In this document: one piece after another, positions 1 to 10,907 of the stretch
How the letters are laid out: each line of letters begins with the position of its first letter
Numbering within the stretch: the first letter of the stretch is position 1
Assembly: GCA_023014365.1 (NCBI GenBank)
Contig: JAEBUN010000003.1
Span: 1,302,001 to 1,366,000, forward strand
Reading direction: 5' to 3'
DNA: 64,000 nucleotides
From: Lepiota brunneoincarnata
Taxonomy: Eukaryota; Basidiomycota; Agaricomycetes; Agaricales; Agaricaceae
The notes under the pieces: model-generated
What the model was told of the DNA's origin: nothing
The model's database searches: none
Seen by the model: the letters and a program-made list of their open reading frames with translations, nothing else
Program-made: the position numbers and the translations under genes

Positions 1-569
1 CTCTCCTAATGGATCCTGGCTGACTCCAGGATATAGTACACGGCGACCAAGGCACACGACTACCACCCACCGCTCCCGCTACCAGATCCCGAAGCACCCG
101 AAAAGTCATTGGGAGATTGTTCAATTTGTATGGATGCGATCTACGTCGATCCGTCTCTACGACAGCAGGCATTCAAAGTGCAAAAGGAGAAGGAAAGGCA
201 TAAGGACAAGGTTCAAGGAAGGACTGGAGACACCGAAGGATCGGGAGCAAACCCGAGGAGGGGAGGAAGCAGGAGCAGAACAATGGATAGCGCAAGTGGG
301 TTCTTGAGTGCAATGCAAATGGGGGTGGGAGGGTCGAGCAGAAGGAAGGAGTACAGTCTGGCCCCTTGCCATCATCTATTCGTGAGCCACGTTCTGAACT
401 GGACATGGTCAAATCCTGATATCATTTTTGTTCCGATAGCACACAGAATGTCTGGAGAAGGTATGTTTCGTCCTAAATGTCCCTCTTCCCCTCGCTGATA
501 GGCCGATTCAGTGGCTAGGCAATCAAGAACATCTGCCCACAGTGTCGTCGTCCCCTCCCCCCCCTATGA
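1..569 (+). CDS. TUL1: RING-type E3 ubiquitin ligase of the Dsc1/Tul1 family, C-terminal part (5' end outside window)
   Basis: Only the C-terminal RING domain lies in the window. It reads DCSICMDAI, then a variable basic linker, then YSLAPCHHLF, an intron (382-439, GTGAGC...GATAG), HTECLEK, a second intron from 461, and NICPQCRRPLPPL before the TGA at 567-569. The C3H2C3-like spacing and the final CRRPLPP are typical of Dsc1/Tul1. That family is a multi-membrane Golgi/endosome E3 acting in the Dsc complex (membrane-protein quality control, SREBP processing in some fungi). The transmembrane part is off the window. After the second intron the expected Trp-Leu-Ala-Ile-Lys needs 15 bases but 16 are present (512-527), so either one base is extra or the acceptor at 519 is used and Trp-Leu is lost. 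Family assignment is good; the exact final exon is uncertain. Confidence 0.72.
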
Positions 570-1171
570 TGTCTCTTCTGACGCTCGTTCATTTGCTTAA
601 TACTCATACACTCACATTAGTAGGTTATTTATCCTGTATTTCTACCTACATATACATGTTACCTGTAAAGTAGCCCGTTAAATTGCCCTTATACAGGTAT
701 TTATGGGACGAGGTTGACTTGCGGGGGTACCAAATGAACGGGGCCCAAGTGATATATGCCATGGCAGGGTGGTTCCCGAACGTCAGGCGACTGCTATGAG
801 GCACCCATCGATGAAGCGCCCGCCGTTCCCAAGGCTCAAATGTCAATCTCTGGAGTCTGCGCTTAATTTTTGGAGACAGTCGACTAAGCCCGATACATGG
901 AGGTGGTGGGGTATAGAGGTGCTGTCTCTGCTCTCAAGAGATCAGCTTGTCCCATTACATTGATTATCATACGTCGACGTTGAGCAGCATGATGGGAAAT
1001 TTTTCCGAGCAGGTTGTGCTCGGAAGCGGCGGATTCGAGACCCATGATGTAAGTAAGCACAAAATCAACGACATCCTGAACCGAGTCGACCACCACATCG
1101 AACACATCCTCAGTTTTCACAGTTTGACCCTACCTGTCACAGCCCTGCCGCAATTAGCTGGTCATGTTATC
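570..1171. other. Intergenic region without a recognisable gene
   Basis: About 600 bases between the RING gene stop and the chosen Crinkler ATG. Reading frames here are short and show no family motif. It probably holds the RING gene 3' UTR and the Crinkler promoter and 5' UTR. Confidence 0.5.
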
Positions 1172-3380
1172 ATGTCCTCCAAACTGAATTTGAACTGTGT
1201 TATACTCGGGGACAGCGCTCAGAATGTCTTTGATGTCACGATCGGGGCCTCAGCGAAAGTTAGCGCCCTCAAGGAAGCAATCAGGGACAGGAACAAGAAC
1301 CAACTTCATGGCATCGACGATAAATCTCTCGAGCTCTTCAAGGTTGCTATTCCCGTGGATGAGCATTTCGATCACAAAATCGAAGAGTGGAAGAAGTCAA
1401 ATCAACAACCAGCTCCGACCAGTGCAAACTCTCGGCTCACTGTTTCAAGGCTTAGATATAGAAAAGGATGAGACTCTGCGAATCGTTGTAATACCCCCAC
1501 TCAGTGAGTTGGGTTGAGTATATGCTCACATTCCTCTATCACTTATCCTGCGATGTTTGCAGTCCTTCAACTCCATTGCTATATGCTTGGTGATGAACTC
1601 GGTCATATCTCTAGGGTCGGAATCAATGCTTCAAAGAACGTTTACGACCTCAAGCGCCTAATTAAAGCAGAATATAGTCTCGAAACTCTTGCGAAGGACC
1701 TCGATCTCTGGGCGGTTTCCTTCCCCATGGACAGTTTCGCCCCGAAGCCTCGTGGTGCCCTCGGACCCTCGTTAAATATCTACAAAGTGCTGTCAGACGT
1801 CTTTTCGAACCCCCCTGACATGAGTTGTGTCCATATCATTGCATCCATTCCTCGCATAGGTAAGCACCACCTATACCTGACTTATTTCTGCTCATGTTTG
1901 CTTTTAGAATCAATCCGTACACCATATCCGCCGCATTCCTCCAAATTTCCCGTGGTAGATGCTCATAATCTGGCCGCGGCACGGGGAGAATTTTGCCGAA
2001 AGCGAACAAAACAACCCCCTTCTGCCGGAGCGAAGTCTCAGAGCTTCATTAATGATCAAAGGGGTCGTGTGGCGATCCCCTGCGGCCGCCCTGATGAAGG
2101 CCCCAAATCTCTTTCAGTAACCCTCCTCCATCCCGTTTTTGGAGAATTTATTGACAATTGTTCGGAACGCACCCCAACGCTCCAGGATCATAAATTTGTT
2201 TGGGACTTCGTCGAGGTTATGTCGGCAGTTTACTCGGATCAACAAGCCCGGCAAAAACGAGTATTGGAGGTGTTCAATAACAACGGTATTGCTATGAAGC
2301 AGTCGAGGATCGACGGCTACGAGACGGATGGTGACATCTCGGTGGGCGCGCACCGATACCTCATCGCCGGGCTCAAAAATGAAATTGGGTCAACGGGGGC
2401 TGAGCCGTATTTTCAGGGCACCCTTTATTACTTGGAGTCGACAAGAGACCAAGCGCAACGCAACCTAGAATCTGTTCTACCCTGTTTGGTCCTATTGTTG
2501 TTCGGTCGGTGGCTCTTCACGATTCTTTTTATCTATCTCACGCTGAGCCAAAAGGTCCCTACATCGCAATTGCCGGGGCCGCGTGGACCGACTGCCCAAA
2601 CATAGAGATGCTTTCAACTGCGATTCCTTGTCACTTCCACTATACAAACTCCAGATTGAGAAACATGCTAGCGCGACAACTCGGAGCCCTCGGGAAGCCC
2701 TTAGGTCTTTGGAGACCTACTACAAGAAACTTCATCCTTTTCAAAACCAAACGACCCCTGTCACTCAACCCAACCCAACGGTCCCATATCGATCTTATTT
2801 CTTATCCCAAGATACTTCGAAGAATTGGTTTGAATATCACTCACTGGTCGGGGTACCCGCATTTGATTTATTTTGGCACATTGCTGCGACACTAATGATC
2901 CAACGGGCTATCTGCATTAAGTTTACCCAGTGCTATGGCAAAGAAGCCCACGAATTCTGTGCGTCGAAAGGCTTTGCACCCAAACTCCATGCTGTTGAGC
3001 GGCTTCCAGGTGGGTGGTATATGGTTGTAATGGATGATATTAGCGAGGATTATGTCGAGTTGTACAAGCATCCATCCCGCACAGACAACGATGTGGCCCT
3101 CGCTTCCTGTCTGATGGACCTCAGAGAACACTTGGTACAATTTCACAAGGCTGGCTTTGTACATGGCGACGTTCGCGACACCAACATTATGGCTAAGAAG
3201 AGTGGCTTCGATGGATCGCTACAGTTGTTGGATTTTGATTGGAGTGGGAGATGTGGTGAGGTGGTGTACCCCTTTGACCTCAATGCTACAAGTGTTAGGC
3301 GACCAGGTGGAGCAACTGGCGGAGGACCGATCGCATCTCGCCATGATATCGAAATGCTGGACTACATTTCGAATGAGTAG
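1172..3380 (+). CDS. Crinkler-like protein: two tandem CRN N-terminal (ubiquitin-like) domains plus a kinase-like C-terminal domain
   Basis: The chosen ATG (1172) opens a CRN-type domain (LNCVILGD..., LFKVAIPVD, LRIVVIPP). After an intron at about 1504-1562 a second, divergent copy follows (LHCYMLGDE, LWAVSFPMD, VHIIASIP). Further introns are 1860-1907 and 2505-2554; the latter restores LLFG-PYIAIAGAAW. The C-terminus resembles a protein kinase: ICIKFTQ with a candidate ATP-binding Lys, EAHEFCA as the possible helix-C Glu, HGDVRDTN as catalytic loop (3162-3185) and LLDFDW in place of DFG (3226-3240). Related fungal CRN/FunK1-like kinases share these loops. Two single-base frame breaks are needed, near 1409 and near 2697 (GGGAAGCCC where one G seems missing). 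Its role is unknown; CRN proteins are studied as effectors and as intracellular, conflict-related proteins. Domain identity is fairly sure; whether it is active is not. Confidence 0.72.
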
Positions 3381-4156
3381 CCCTGGGGGCCAAGACTGAT
3401 GCATTTGGGAGTAACAATACTAGGAGCCCGATTCTTCGTTCACATGTCATCACATGTACCTATTTGTTCTCAATTCTACCACTGCCATTTCTTCCCTTTT
3501 GGTTGCCACTGAACCAAACCCGTCAACTTGGACTTGTGAATGCCAGGATGGGCATGGCAAATGTGGAAAGTGAGGCATAGCCAAGAGGTGAGTAAAAAAT
3601 CATTGGTATGACTTATATATATGTTGTGGACTGTGGACGAGCCACATTATGACTTCATTGTAGAACATGAAAATCGTGTACCAAAAGGGTCAAACCGGTT
3701 CACACAACGACCAACCGCCGTACATACACTATGTGTCCTGTACGTAGTGGCTCCGTCCTTCGCCAGCTACCACCTTCTGTACTAGGGTTATCAACATATC
3801 CTTGATATATAATTTGGCTTCCTGTCAGTGTTATGAGTTTCCTGTAACACTGGTCTAGGACTTTCTGCCTACCTGCAGGTCCACTCAATAGCAAGGTATG
3901 TATAACGGTTTTATAAAACAGAGATGCAGTATCAGAAAACCCCTCCCCTGAAATAAAGCAGTTCATATTATAAAGATGCCTATCAACTGAAGATCATTAG
4001 GGGTATGTACTAGTTCTTATGGCTTCAGATCCCAAAGACATTAACCTCACTCCTTCTCTCTCAACTTGAAGAAAGTTCAACTTTTAATTGCCAAATGTGG
4101 CGAGGCAACAAGGTAATAATTGATTAATTATCATGGGGCTGAATGTAATTACATAA
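3381..4156. other. Intergenic region carrying direct repeat copy A
   Basis: No gene recognised between the Crinkler stop and the end of the oppositely oriented dehydrogenase locus. Besides the repeat at 3586-3777 it holds AT-rich sequence and short unsupported reading frames. Confidence 0.5.
3586..3777 (+). repeat. Direct repeat, copy A (about 190 bp)
   Basis: This segment recurs in the same orientation at 6582-6814. The two share long near-identical blocks, for example GAGCCACATTATGACTTCAT, GAAAATCGTGTACCAAAAGG and GTAGTGGCTCCGTCCTTCGC. Copy A lacks a block of about 41 bases present in copy B. Both copies have a TATATATAT stretch near their start. They bracket the dehydrogenase locus. Confidence 0.85.
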
Positions 4157-6014
4157 TCACAGCTTTGCATATTCTGCCTGCGGGTATACTCCAGAAGGTT
4201 GATACTTCAAAGCGCTGCGATTGAGATCCTTTACCGAACAGTACCCAGCAACAGTCATCAGGATATCGAGGTCCTTTGACGTGTCTTAATAGCATAGCCA
4301 GAGCATATCATAGAGAGGGCACTCAGCGGCCAGAAGTGATTTCAAAACGTGGCGACAGCCAACTTCGCCTTCATGGCACATTCCCCAGACATACAATCTA
4401 CCAACTTGTACAGCATGCGCACCGAGAGCGATAGCTTTGAACACATCGGCACCTGTTCTGATGCCAGAATCGAAAATGATGGTCATCTCTGGTATCTTGT
4501 ATCAACGGAAATCTCGAAAAATCGCGTACTCGCAGTTGCTTACTGTCGCCCACCGCGTCAACAATTTCTGGGAGTACCTCGAGGCTGCCTACCGCACCGT
4601 CTACCTGGCGACCGGCATGATTACTTACTACTATGCCCTCGCATCCAACTTTAAGCGCTCTCTTGGCATCCTCGACATTCTGTATGCCCTTGAGAACGAA
4701 CGGTCTACCCTGCGAGATCCTCTCCCACTGAAAAGACATATGTTCCGGACCTGAACATCGATTTGTCGGTCCCGGCACTCACCTCCTTAATGACCCATGG
4801 GATCTTCTCCCATACATGGGCCTTCCCATGCCAAACAATCGAATCAATCCATTTTCCGGAGTCTCTTTTCAATTCTTCGCCGTACTCTCTCATAAAAGTG
4901 GGATCGGAGATCCCCTACTTCATTTCCAACCTAGATGTGCAATCAGCAAACGTGGTACCCTCATCGTTGTGATTGTCTTACTGTACCACCATAGTAGAAG
5001 CTGGTCGAGACATCAGGAAGGGATCGCGACAAGAAGTTTGCTAGCTTACACATAGTTGGCAAGATCAACATCCGTCGGCCTCCAAGCCAATTACCAGGTG
5101 TTCACCGTCAGCATACATACATCGAAACCGGCCTTCCAGGCTCGTTCTAGTAAGCTAATGGTCTGACCTTTGGATCTGAATTACCAATGCAGGTGCGGGC
5201 AAATGATACAACTCACCACCTCATCGTCATGGCCCATATACAGCTGGAAAAACCGCGGAGCCTTTGCATTGCCACCGTTTGGTGCTTCGTATGCGTGTAC
5301 GCTATTGCTTTCGTTGGGCACCGATCCTCTAGCATCATTAGCTGCTGCTACATCCTCGATGGGCTGTGACGCTGCTGTCGAAAGGCAATACTAGGAGGGT
5401 GCATGAGGGACGGGGAATACGAATCTGAGATCGAGGTTAACATACGGGAAGACCTAGTTCTCCGGCAATCTTGGCGGGCACCACTGGTTCGCCTGCCTGG
5501 TTATATAGTTTATTAATACCGATAGGAGCGAATATAATTGGGGCAGGAATGCGATGCCCAAATATTTCAGCTGAGTAAGTCATGAGTATGGGAAACAGCG
5601 TGCGTAACAATATGATTCCCCCTCACTGGTGAGATCTCGGGTGTTGGTGTCCACAAGCACCCAAGGTATGATCCGCCAACGGTAGGAGGCTTCCCTGTTG
5701 GCACGATCGGTCCAACCAAGACCAGCGTTTGAGTTGGCATAGAAATATCCTCTGTCATTCAGCTTCTTTCTTGTCGACTCTGCCAACTTTTCAGGGTGAA
5801 CAGAGAAGTTCGGGACTGAACCAAATCGAGGTCTGGGCATGATAAGATACAAAGATGACATACGCAACCCTTGCTCTCCACCTCGGCGGAATATATCGCG
5901 CTGGTAGAGAGAGTAGTGGGGAGATGGGCCTTTTGGTTTGTCGGTAGGGTCCATAATGCTCTGGGATGTGAACGGGGGGGCAGCCTGTTTAAATTCTGTG
6001 CGCCATGACATCAT
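4157..6014 (-). pseudogene. FMN-dependent alpha-hydroxyacid dehydrogenase (lactate oxidase/monooxygenase-like), apparently broken
   Basis: Read on the minus strand, the exons give an almost complete FMN alpha-hydroxyacid dehydrogenase: RGYFYANSNAGLGWTD, IPAPIIFAPIGINKLY, YCLSTAASQPIEDVA, RFFQLYMGHDD, GRPFVLKGIQ, GCEGIVVSNHAGRQVDG with the catalytic His, and [14 protein letters not shown] for FMN binding. The family oxidises L-lactate or similar 2-hydroxyacids; the substrate here cannot be told. Three defects are visible: a TAA codon (5091-5093) where Gln is expected in TVNTW-x-LAWRPTD, an extra base in the C-run at 4912-4915, and a last-intron donor reading GCTGAGT instead of GTGAGT. The ATG at 6014 or 6011 is the first plausible start, although the upstream reading frame could supply an earlier exon. 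Direct repeats lie on both sides. It is called a pseudogene because of the nonsense codon; sequencing error could explain part of the damage. Confidence 0.65.
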
Positions 6015-6030
6015 AAGTGATCCAATGAAA

Positions 6031-6564
6031 TCATTCTTGAATTTGAGACAACCGCGTCGAATCATACTCCTTTGTCATTCCCAGCGTATCTACAAGTACA
6101 TTATACAGGGTAGCTGGCGTTAAGTACAACAGCAGGATAATCAGGTAGGCCCGGTATTTGATACCAGTGGACCTTTGCGCTCGGTCAAGCTCGACATCTT
6201 TAGTTTTCGGCGGACCCCACTGGCTAACTCCCTGCTCTTCACGTTTACGTGCTTGATGATGACCGTCATGACGCTCCTCCTTGGAGGACATACCGCTTCC
6301 GGGGTGGCCAAGTCCTTTGTGAACATCCTGGCTCGTGACAGAGGAGTCAGGACCACGGAAGGCCGTGGGTTGGGCTGGAGGGGTATCATATCCTGCATCG
6401 GTATCGATGACAGTGTCGCCTAAAACTGGGGCCAGAGGAGGATTGGCACCTGGTGTGGAGTCAGTGCATGGGCCGAACAGTCGGGGAAGAAACTCAATAC
6501 CTGCTGGACGTCCATCGACAATTCCCTGATTGTATTTGTTGGGGGGTTGGTCACCTACTTCCAT
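6031..6564 (-). CDS. Hypothetical reading frame upstream of the dehydrogenase
   Basis: A 177-residue frame with its own ATG at 6564. It is Pro/Gly- and charge-rich and ends with one strongly hydrophobic stretch (AYLIILLLYLTPATLYNVLV), which could be a membrane anchor. I recognise no family. It could be a 5' exon of the dehydrogenase or an independent small gene, or it may not be coding at all. Direct repeat copy B begins just upstream of its ATG, so its promoter would lie in the repeat. Confidence 0.28.
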   Translation of the reverse strand: MEVGDQPPNKYNQGIVDGRPAGIEFLPRLFGPCTDSTPGANPPLAPVLGDTVIDTDAGYDTPPAQPTAFRGPDSSVTSQDVHKGLGHPGSGMSSKEERHDGHHQARKREEQGVSQWGPPKTKDVELDRAQRSTGIKYRAYLIILLLYLTPATLYNVLVDTLGMTKEYDSTRLSQIQE

Positions 6565-6581
6565 GGTGGCTCAAGTTATTC

Positions 6582-6814
6582 AAGATGAGTAAGAAAACAT
6601 TGGTATGGCTTATATATATGCTGTGGACTCTCGACGAGCCACATTATGACTTCATTGTGGAACGTGAAAATCGTGTACCAAAAGGGATTCTTGAACACTC
6701 TACTCGGTTGGTGGTGTTAGGACCTACTCAAACCGGTTCACACAGCGACCAACTGCCGCACAATATGTGTCCCCTACGTAGTGGCTCCGTCCTTCGCCAG
6801 CTACCACCTTTTGA
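6582..6814 (+). repeat. Direct repeat, copy B (about 230 bp)
   Basis: Same orientation as copy A at 3586-3777, with scattered substitutions, a few small deletions and an extra block of about 41 bases after ACCAAAAGGG. It ends in the shared CCTTCGCCAGCTACCACCTT. Confidence 0.85.
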
Positions 6815-7129
6815 CTTGTGGGTATGGGGACTGTCAGGGCACGAAGGACTAGCATTTCGGCCCTTGATCTCGATCAGGGGTAATTAATGACTTCATTGCA
6901 TGGGATGTTGGTCTGTCTACTCGATATTCACAGAATTGCCCCCATATATGCATACACCACTTCCCATGAACAAGGATAGGGTGTTGATGGAATGTGGTTT
7001 AATAAAGATAAAAGCGGATGAACAGACGGGGTTGGTGCTGGTGGTCTACTTGTACATACAACAACGAAAAAAAAGTATGGATAGATGTGCGTTCCAGCCT
7101 TTCCCACTTGTCAGCACACGGTGAATCCA

Positions 7130-8253
7130 TTAACTCCAATCTATCACTGAGCGGAAGCCGGAACTGCCATTCAACCCCTGCTGATGGGGCGGCCAGACGT
7201 TCCTCTTCCACTGTGCCAACATCTCAACACTGATCATCTTCAACCCCCATCGATCCGCAAACGCACGGCAATCATCCCGGCGAGCCATGCTGCCGATAGG
7301 TATCATCGTTGACGAGCTCGCAGAGCACGCCAGCGAGGGGCTGGTTGGTCAAGAGGCAGAGGTCGATGGAGGCCTCGGTGTGGCCTTTGCGTATGAGGAC
7401 ACCGCCTTCGCGAGCGCGGAGTGGGACCATGTGGCCCGGACGGTTAAAGTCGGTTGGGAGGGCGTACGGGGAGGCCAGTGCGCGGACGGTGAGCGATCGG
7501 TCGCTTGCGGAGATGCCGGTTGTCGTTCCTGATTTAGCGGCGGGGCGGGGTGGTCAGGGTATGTGTGATCCGCGGGGTCGAAGTTGGCACGTACCATGTT
7601 TATAATCGACTGTGACCGTGTAGGCGGTTTGGTGACGGTCCTGATTGTCTGGAACCATTATTGGGATCTGGAGCTCGTCGAGACGAGATCCCGGAAGAGC
7701 AACACAGATGAAGCCGCTGTGCAGACAGACAAACAGAGGGGCAGAGAGTTGGTCATGAGATGAGATCAAATTGGGTGGATTCCATCCCAAGACGGGCAGT
7801 TCACATGATTAATGAGCAAGCAGCAAAGAACACAAGGATGAGCACGAAAGGGAGAGAGACAGGCTAAAGCTAACAACGAACCTCGTATGTTTGATCATCC
7901 AGGCCATCTTCTCGGGGGTACACTGGCTCGCAGCGATAATCAGGTCTCCCTCGTTCTCTCGGCTCTCATCATCCATGACTACGAGGAACTCGCCGTTTGC
8001 AAATGCCTCGAGGGCTTCTTGCATGGTGTCTAAGGAAAACGCGATACGTTTAGGGAGTTTCCACCTGCTTGGGACGCCATGCCTGAGCCGTAGTTGATGA
8101 CAGCGTTGACTGTGGGTTTGCTGCCACAGGTGCGGGAACGGTTGAGGACACAGAGTTGGCGGAAGTTGTTGTGCTCAGTGGACTTTTGAGGACGTAGGGA
8201 CGCGCACCAACGCTGAGCGGTACTGGGTTGGGAGAGAGGGCAACGGGGGACAT
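7130..8253 (-). CDS. RIB3: 3,4-dihydroxy-2-butanone 4-phosphate synthase (riboflavin biosynthesis)
   Basis: The enzyme converts ribulose 5-phosphate into the four-carbon unit of riboflavin. The signature [11 protein letters not shown] follows FLVVMDDES. An intron then separates MAWMIKHTR from [10 protein letters not shown]. Next come [16 protein letters not shown], an intron, [37 protein letters not shown] and HTEASIDLC, all conserved. The end reads [19 protein letters not shown] and stops at the TAA at 7130-7132. One extra base (near 7298, in GATAGG) breaks the frame just before RRDDC; in an essential single-copy enzyme this points to a sequence error. The N-terminus is less certain: the ATG at 8253 gives a Ser/Pro/Thr-rich leader whose junction to [11 protein letters not shown] could not fix with a good intron. 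Confidence 0.85.
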
Positions 8254-8411
8254 TGTATGTACTATGAGGGGGTTGCTAGCAAAGGAGGATGTGAGTGCGT
8301 TCTACTCGGGTACTGTGATATAGTCTTTTGCATTCCTGGGAATGACTTGCTAAAATAATTAGCCACAAATCACCGATGCCGGATATTGCTTTCCAATCAT
8401 TCATAATGATA

Positions 8412-9539
8412 TTACAGATCTACGTGTACGGGCTCGTCTACCGCCGGTGTTGTCGCCGGTATGCTGGCGGTGGCGGGCGGTGAAGCAGAAGGGTGTGTTA
8501 TTCCGCTTGCACTTGAGATGGTTGGCATCAGCACCGTACTGAGACTACTGGTTGTGAGGCTACTTGATAATGTTGCAGTTGCACTCAGTGCCACGCTACC
8601 CTCTTCTGCAACTTTGAGCAAGTTGCCCTTTTTGCTCCCAAATTCTGGTAAAGGAATATATCTAGTCCACCAGAGGGCGATCCGCAGTCCTCGGTCGATA
8701 AAGCGTTGCTTGAGGACAAAGAGTACGACGAGAATGAAGAACATAAACGCAGTGAGGATAAGTATGCGATCGAGCCAGTCAGCCTTTTCAAGAGCCGTGA
8801 TGAGTTGTTTGGAAGTGGACATGAGGGAGTTGAGGGTATCGTGGGTCTGTGAGGTGGCGCGGAGGGTGGCAGTGGATTCGTCTGTATGTTCGGTCAGTTG
8901 TGGACTGGAATTCAGGCGAGGGCATACCTAGCATCTGAGTCGTGAGGACGGAACGCTCCAACTCGCCCTGCATGAGAGCTATCGTGCGGCGGAGAGATTC
9001 GGTGACGTCGTCATTAGCTTTCATGAGCGCATCGTCACTACTCAAGACTTGAGCTGGTTTTATGGGGAAGGAAGTCGATGGACATACGTGACTTTTTCGC
9101 TCAGCGACTGCTTCTCCTTGACTGCAGCTGAGGAGAAGAGCTCCTCGCGTACTGCCCTGGCATTTCTTGAGTCGATTGCCTTCTTGGAGGCGAGAAGAGC
9201 AACACGGGTATCCCTTCTCAGCCTGTGCTTGTGACTCTATGAGAAAGAATCTGCCAAGTAGAGAAGCTTTACTTACTGTGAGAGAGCATCCTGCATCTGG
9301 TTCACCATCTTCTCAAGCTCTCGCTTATGCTTCTCGCCCCGCTGGTCGTCGATCGCGATTGCAAGTTCTTCCACTAGGCGGCCGACACTGTCCATGTCCT
9401 CGCGGAGTTCGACAGCGAGTTGCTGTTGGTCTGCGAGCGACGACTCGCATTTTGCGAGACGCGGAATCTGGAAATCTGCAACGTCGTGAAGCCTGCGCTG
9501 TGCGGCATGGATAGCGGCGGTGGTGCTGTCGTCGAACAT
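8412..9539 (-). CDS. SEC20: Sec20-type SNARE (BNIP1 homologue)
   Basis: An ER-resident SNARE for Golgi-to-ER retrograde transport. The first exon (ATG 9539) is helical and coiled-coil-like with QRRLHDVADFQIPRLAKCE. The next exon carries DTRVALLASKKAIDSRNARA. The SNARE stretch follows: SSDDALMKANDDVTESLRRT and LMQGELERSVLTTQML, then, after an intron (GTATGC...TACAG), ESTATLRATSQTHDTLNSLM. A single C-terminal membrane anchor (ILILTAFMFFILVVLFVL) and GLRIALWWTRYIP match Sec20. After it comes a Ser/Thr/Ala/Pro-rich tail of roughly 80 residues, longer than I expect and probably lumenal. It is divergent from the phosphate carrier gene, with a shared gap of about 190 bp. Confidence 0.85.
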
Positions 9540-9730
9540 GGTGAAGGCGAGAGCGTGTATGGTTTCCTAATATAGAAGGATGAGTGTGATTGGCTAACCG
9601 GTAAAAAGCGGGAGGGACCGCCGTAGGATATTTTTTGGCGAACATTTCGTTCCGCTGGCATCCTTTCTTTCCTCCATCTTCCCGTCATCTAGACTAGACT
9701 CCTCCTTATCCTCCTCTAATCATCCCTCTC
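9540..9730. promoter_or_regulatory. Shared divergent promoter, SEC20 / phosphate carrier
   Basis: The only space between two divergent ATGs. It contains ATTGG (9589-9593, a CCAAT box on the minus strand) and a pyrimidine-rich stretch just before the carrier ATG, as common in basidiomycete promoters. Inferred from position and these motifs only. Confidence 0.45.
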
Positions 9731-10907
9731 ATGGCTTCTCCGGGAAAATGGGATGCTAGGTACTCTTCCTTCCTTCCTCCCTCCCTTCTCTTGGCATTGC
9801 TGCTCACTCCGACGCCGCAAGGTACCTCGGGCCTGTGCCCCACGACACCAACTACTACGCAAAATGTATGCTCGGCGGTATTCTTGCCTGTGGCATCACC
9901 CACGCCGGCATCACTCCTCTTGATGTTGCAAAATGTAACATACAGGTGTGCTTCTTGCTGTTTGCAAAAGTTGAACCTGTCCAATGCTCTTGCCCTCAGG
10001 TCAACCCCGTCAAGTACACCTCGCTCGGCGGCACCCTCAAGACTATCATTGCAGAGGAGGGTTCCAAAGGTGTCTGGAAAGGTTTCGGCCCCACGTTCGT
10101 CGGCTACTCTCTCCAGGGCATGTTCAAGTACGGCCTCTATGAATTCTTCAAGGATGCCTACATGAACCTTGCCGGTGAGGAGCTCTCCAACAAATACAAG
10201 CCCGCAATCTGGCTCGCTGGCTTCCGCCTCTGCTGAAGTCTTTGCCGATATCGCCCTTTGCCCTCTCGAGATGACCAAGGTCAAAATCCAGACCAGTCCC
10301 AATGGCACCTTCCCTGTCCCCTTCGGTGCTGCCCTCAAGGAGATGAGCAGAACAAAGGCTGATACCAGATATCCCTTCGGTTCCCTCGTTCCTCTGTGGT
10401 CGCGTCAGGTAAAGTAGAAATTTGAACTGGAGCGGCTAATCCGCTGATGTAACCGCCCTGGCAAGATTCCTTATACGATGGCCAAGTTCTTCTTCTTCGA
10501 GAAGATCGTCCAGCTCTTCTACACTCACGTCTTCACCGAACCCAAGGAAACTTACGGGAAGGGCACTCAACTCGGCGTTACCTTTGGCTCCGGCTACCTA
10601 GCTGGTGTTGTCTGTGCCATCGTCTCGCACCCTGCTGACTCTCTCGTCTCCCAACTTGGCAAGGCCGAGAACAAGGGCAAGAGCATTGGTACCATTGCCA
10701 AGGAGGTCGGTTTCGTCTCTCTCTGTACAAAAGGTCTCGGCACTCGTGTCATCATGATTGGTCAGTACCCCGTACCGCCCTCCCCGGATGAGAATCAGAT
10801 GATTGATATTATACTTTCCGCATACAGGTACCCTCACTGGCTTCCAATGGTGGATTTATGACTCGTTCAAGTCTGCCATGGGCATGGGCACCACCGGTGG
10901 TAAATAA
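9731..10907 (+). CDS. MIR1: Mitochondrial phosphate carrier
   Basis: Inner-membrane importer of phosphate for ATP synthesis. All three mitochondrial-carrier signatures are present: [26 protein letters not shown] and [13 protein letters not shown]. Conserved phosphate-carrier blocks are also seen, such as [41 protein letters not shown] and [11 protein letters not shown]. Exons: [10 protein letters not shown], an intron, [12 protein letters not shown] and onward, with further introns before VNPVKYTSL, before IPYTMAKF (GTAAAG...GGCAAG) and before TLTGFQWW. The stop is TAA 10905-10907. One extra T near 10222 (GGCTTCCGCC) breaks the frame between IWLAG and [11 protein letters not shown]; with one base fewer the protein is continuous and of normal length. 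A sequence error is the simplest reading. Confidence 0.9.

Noticed and set aside
3586..6814. Direct repeats as long terminal repeats of a retrotransposon
   Set aside because: The interval between them holds a cellular dehydrogenase and no gag, reverse transcriptase or integrase motif, and no TG...CA ends were clear.
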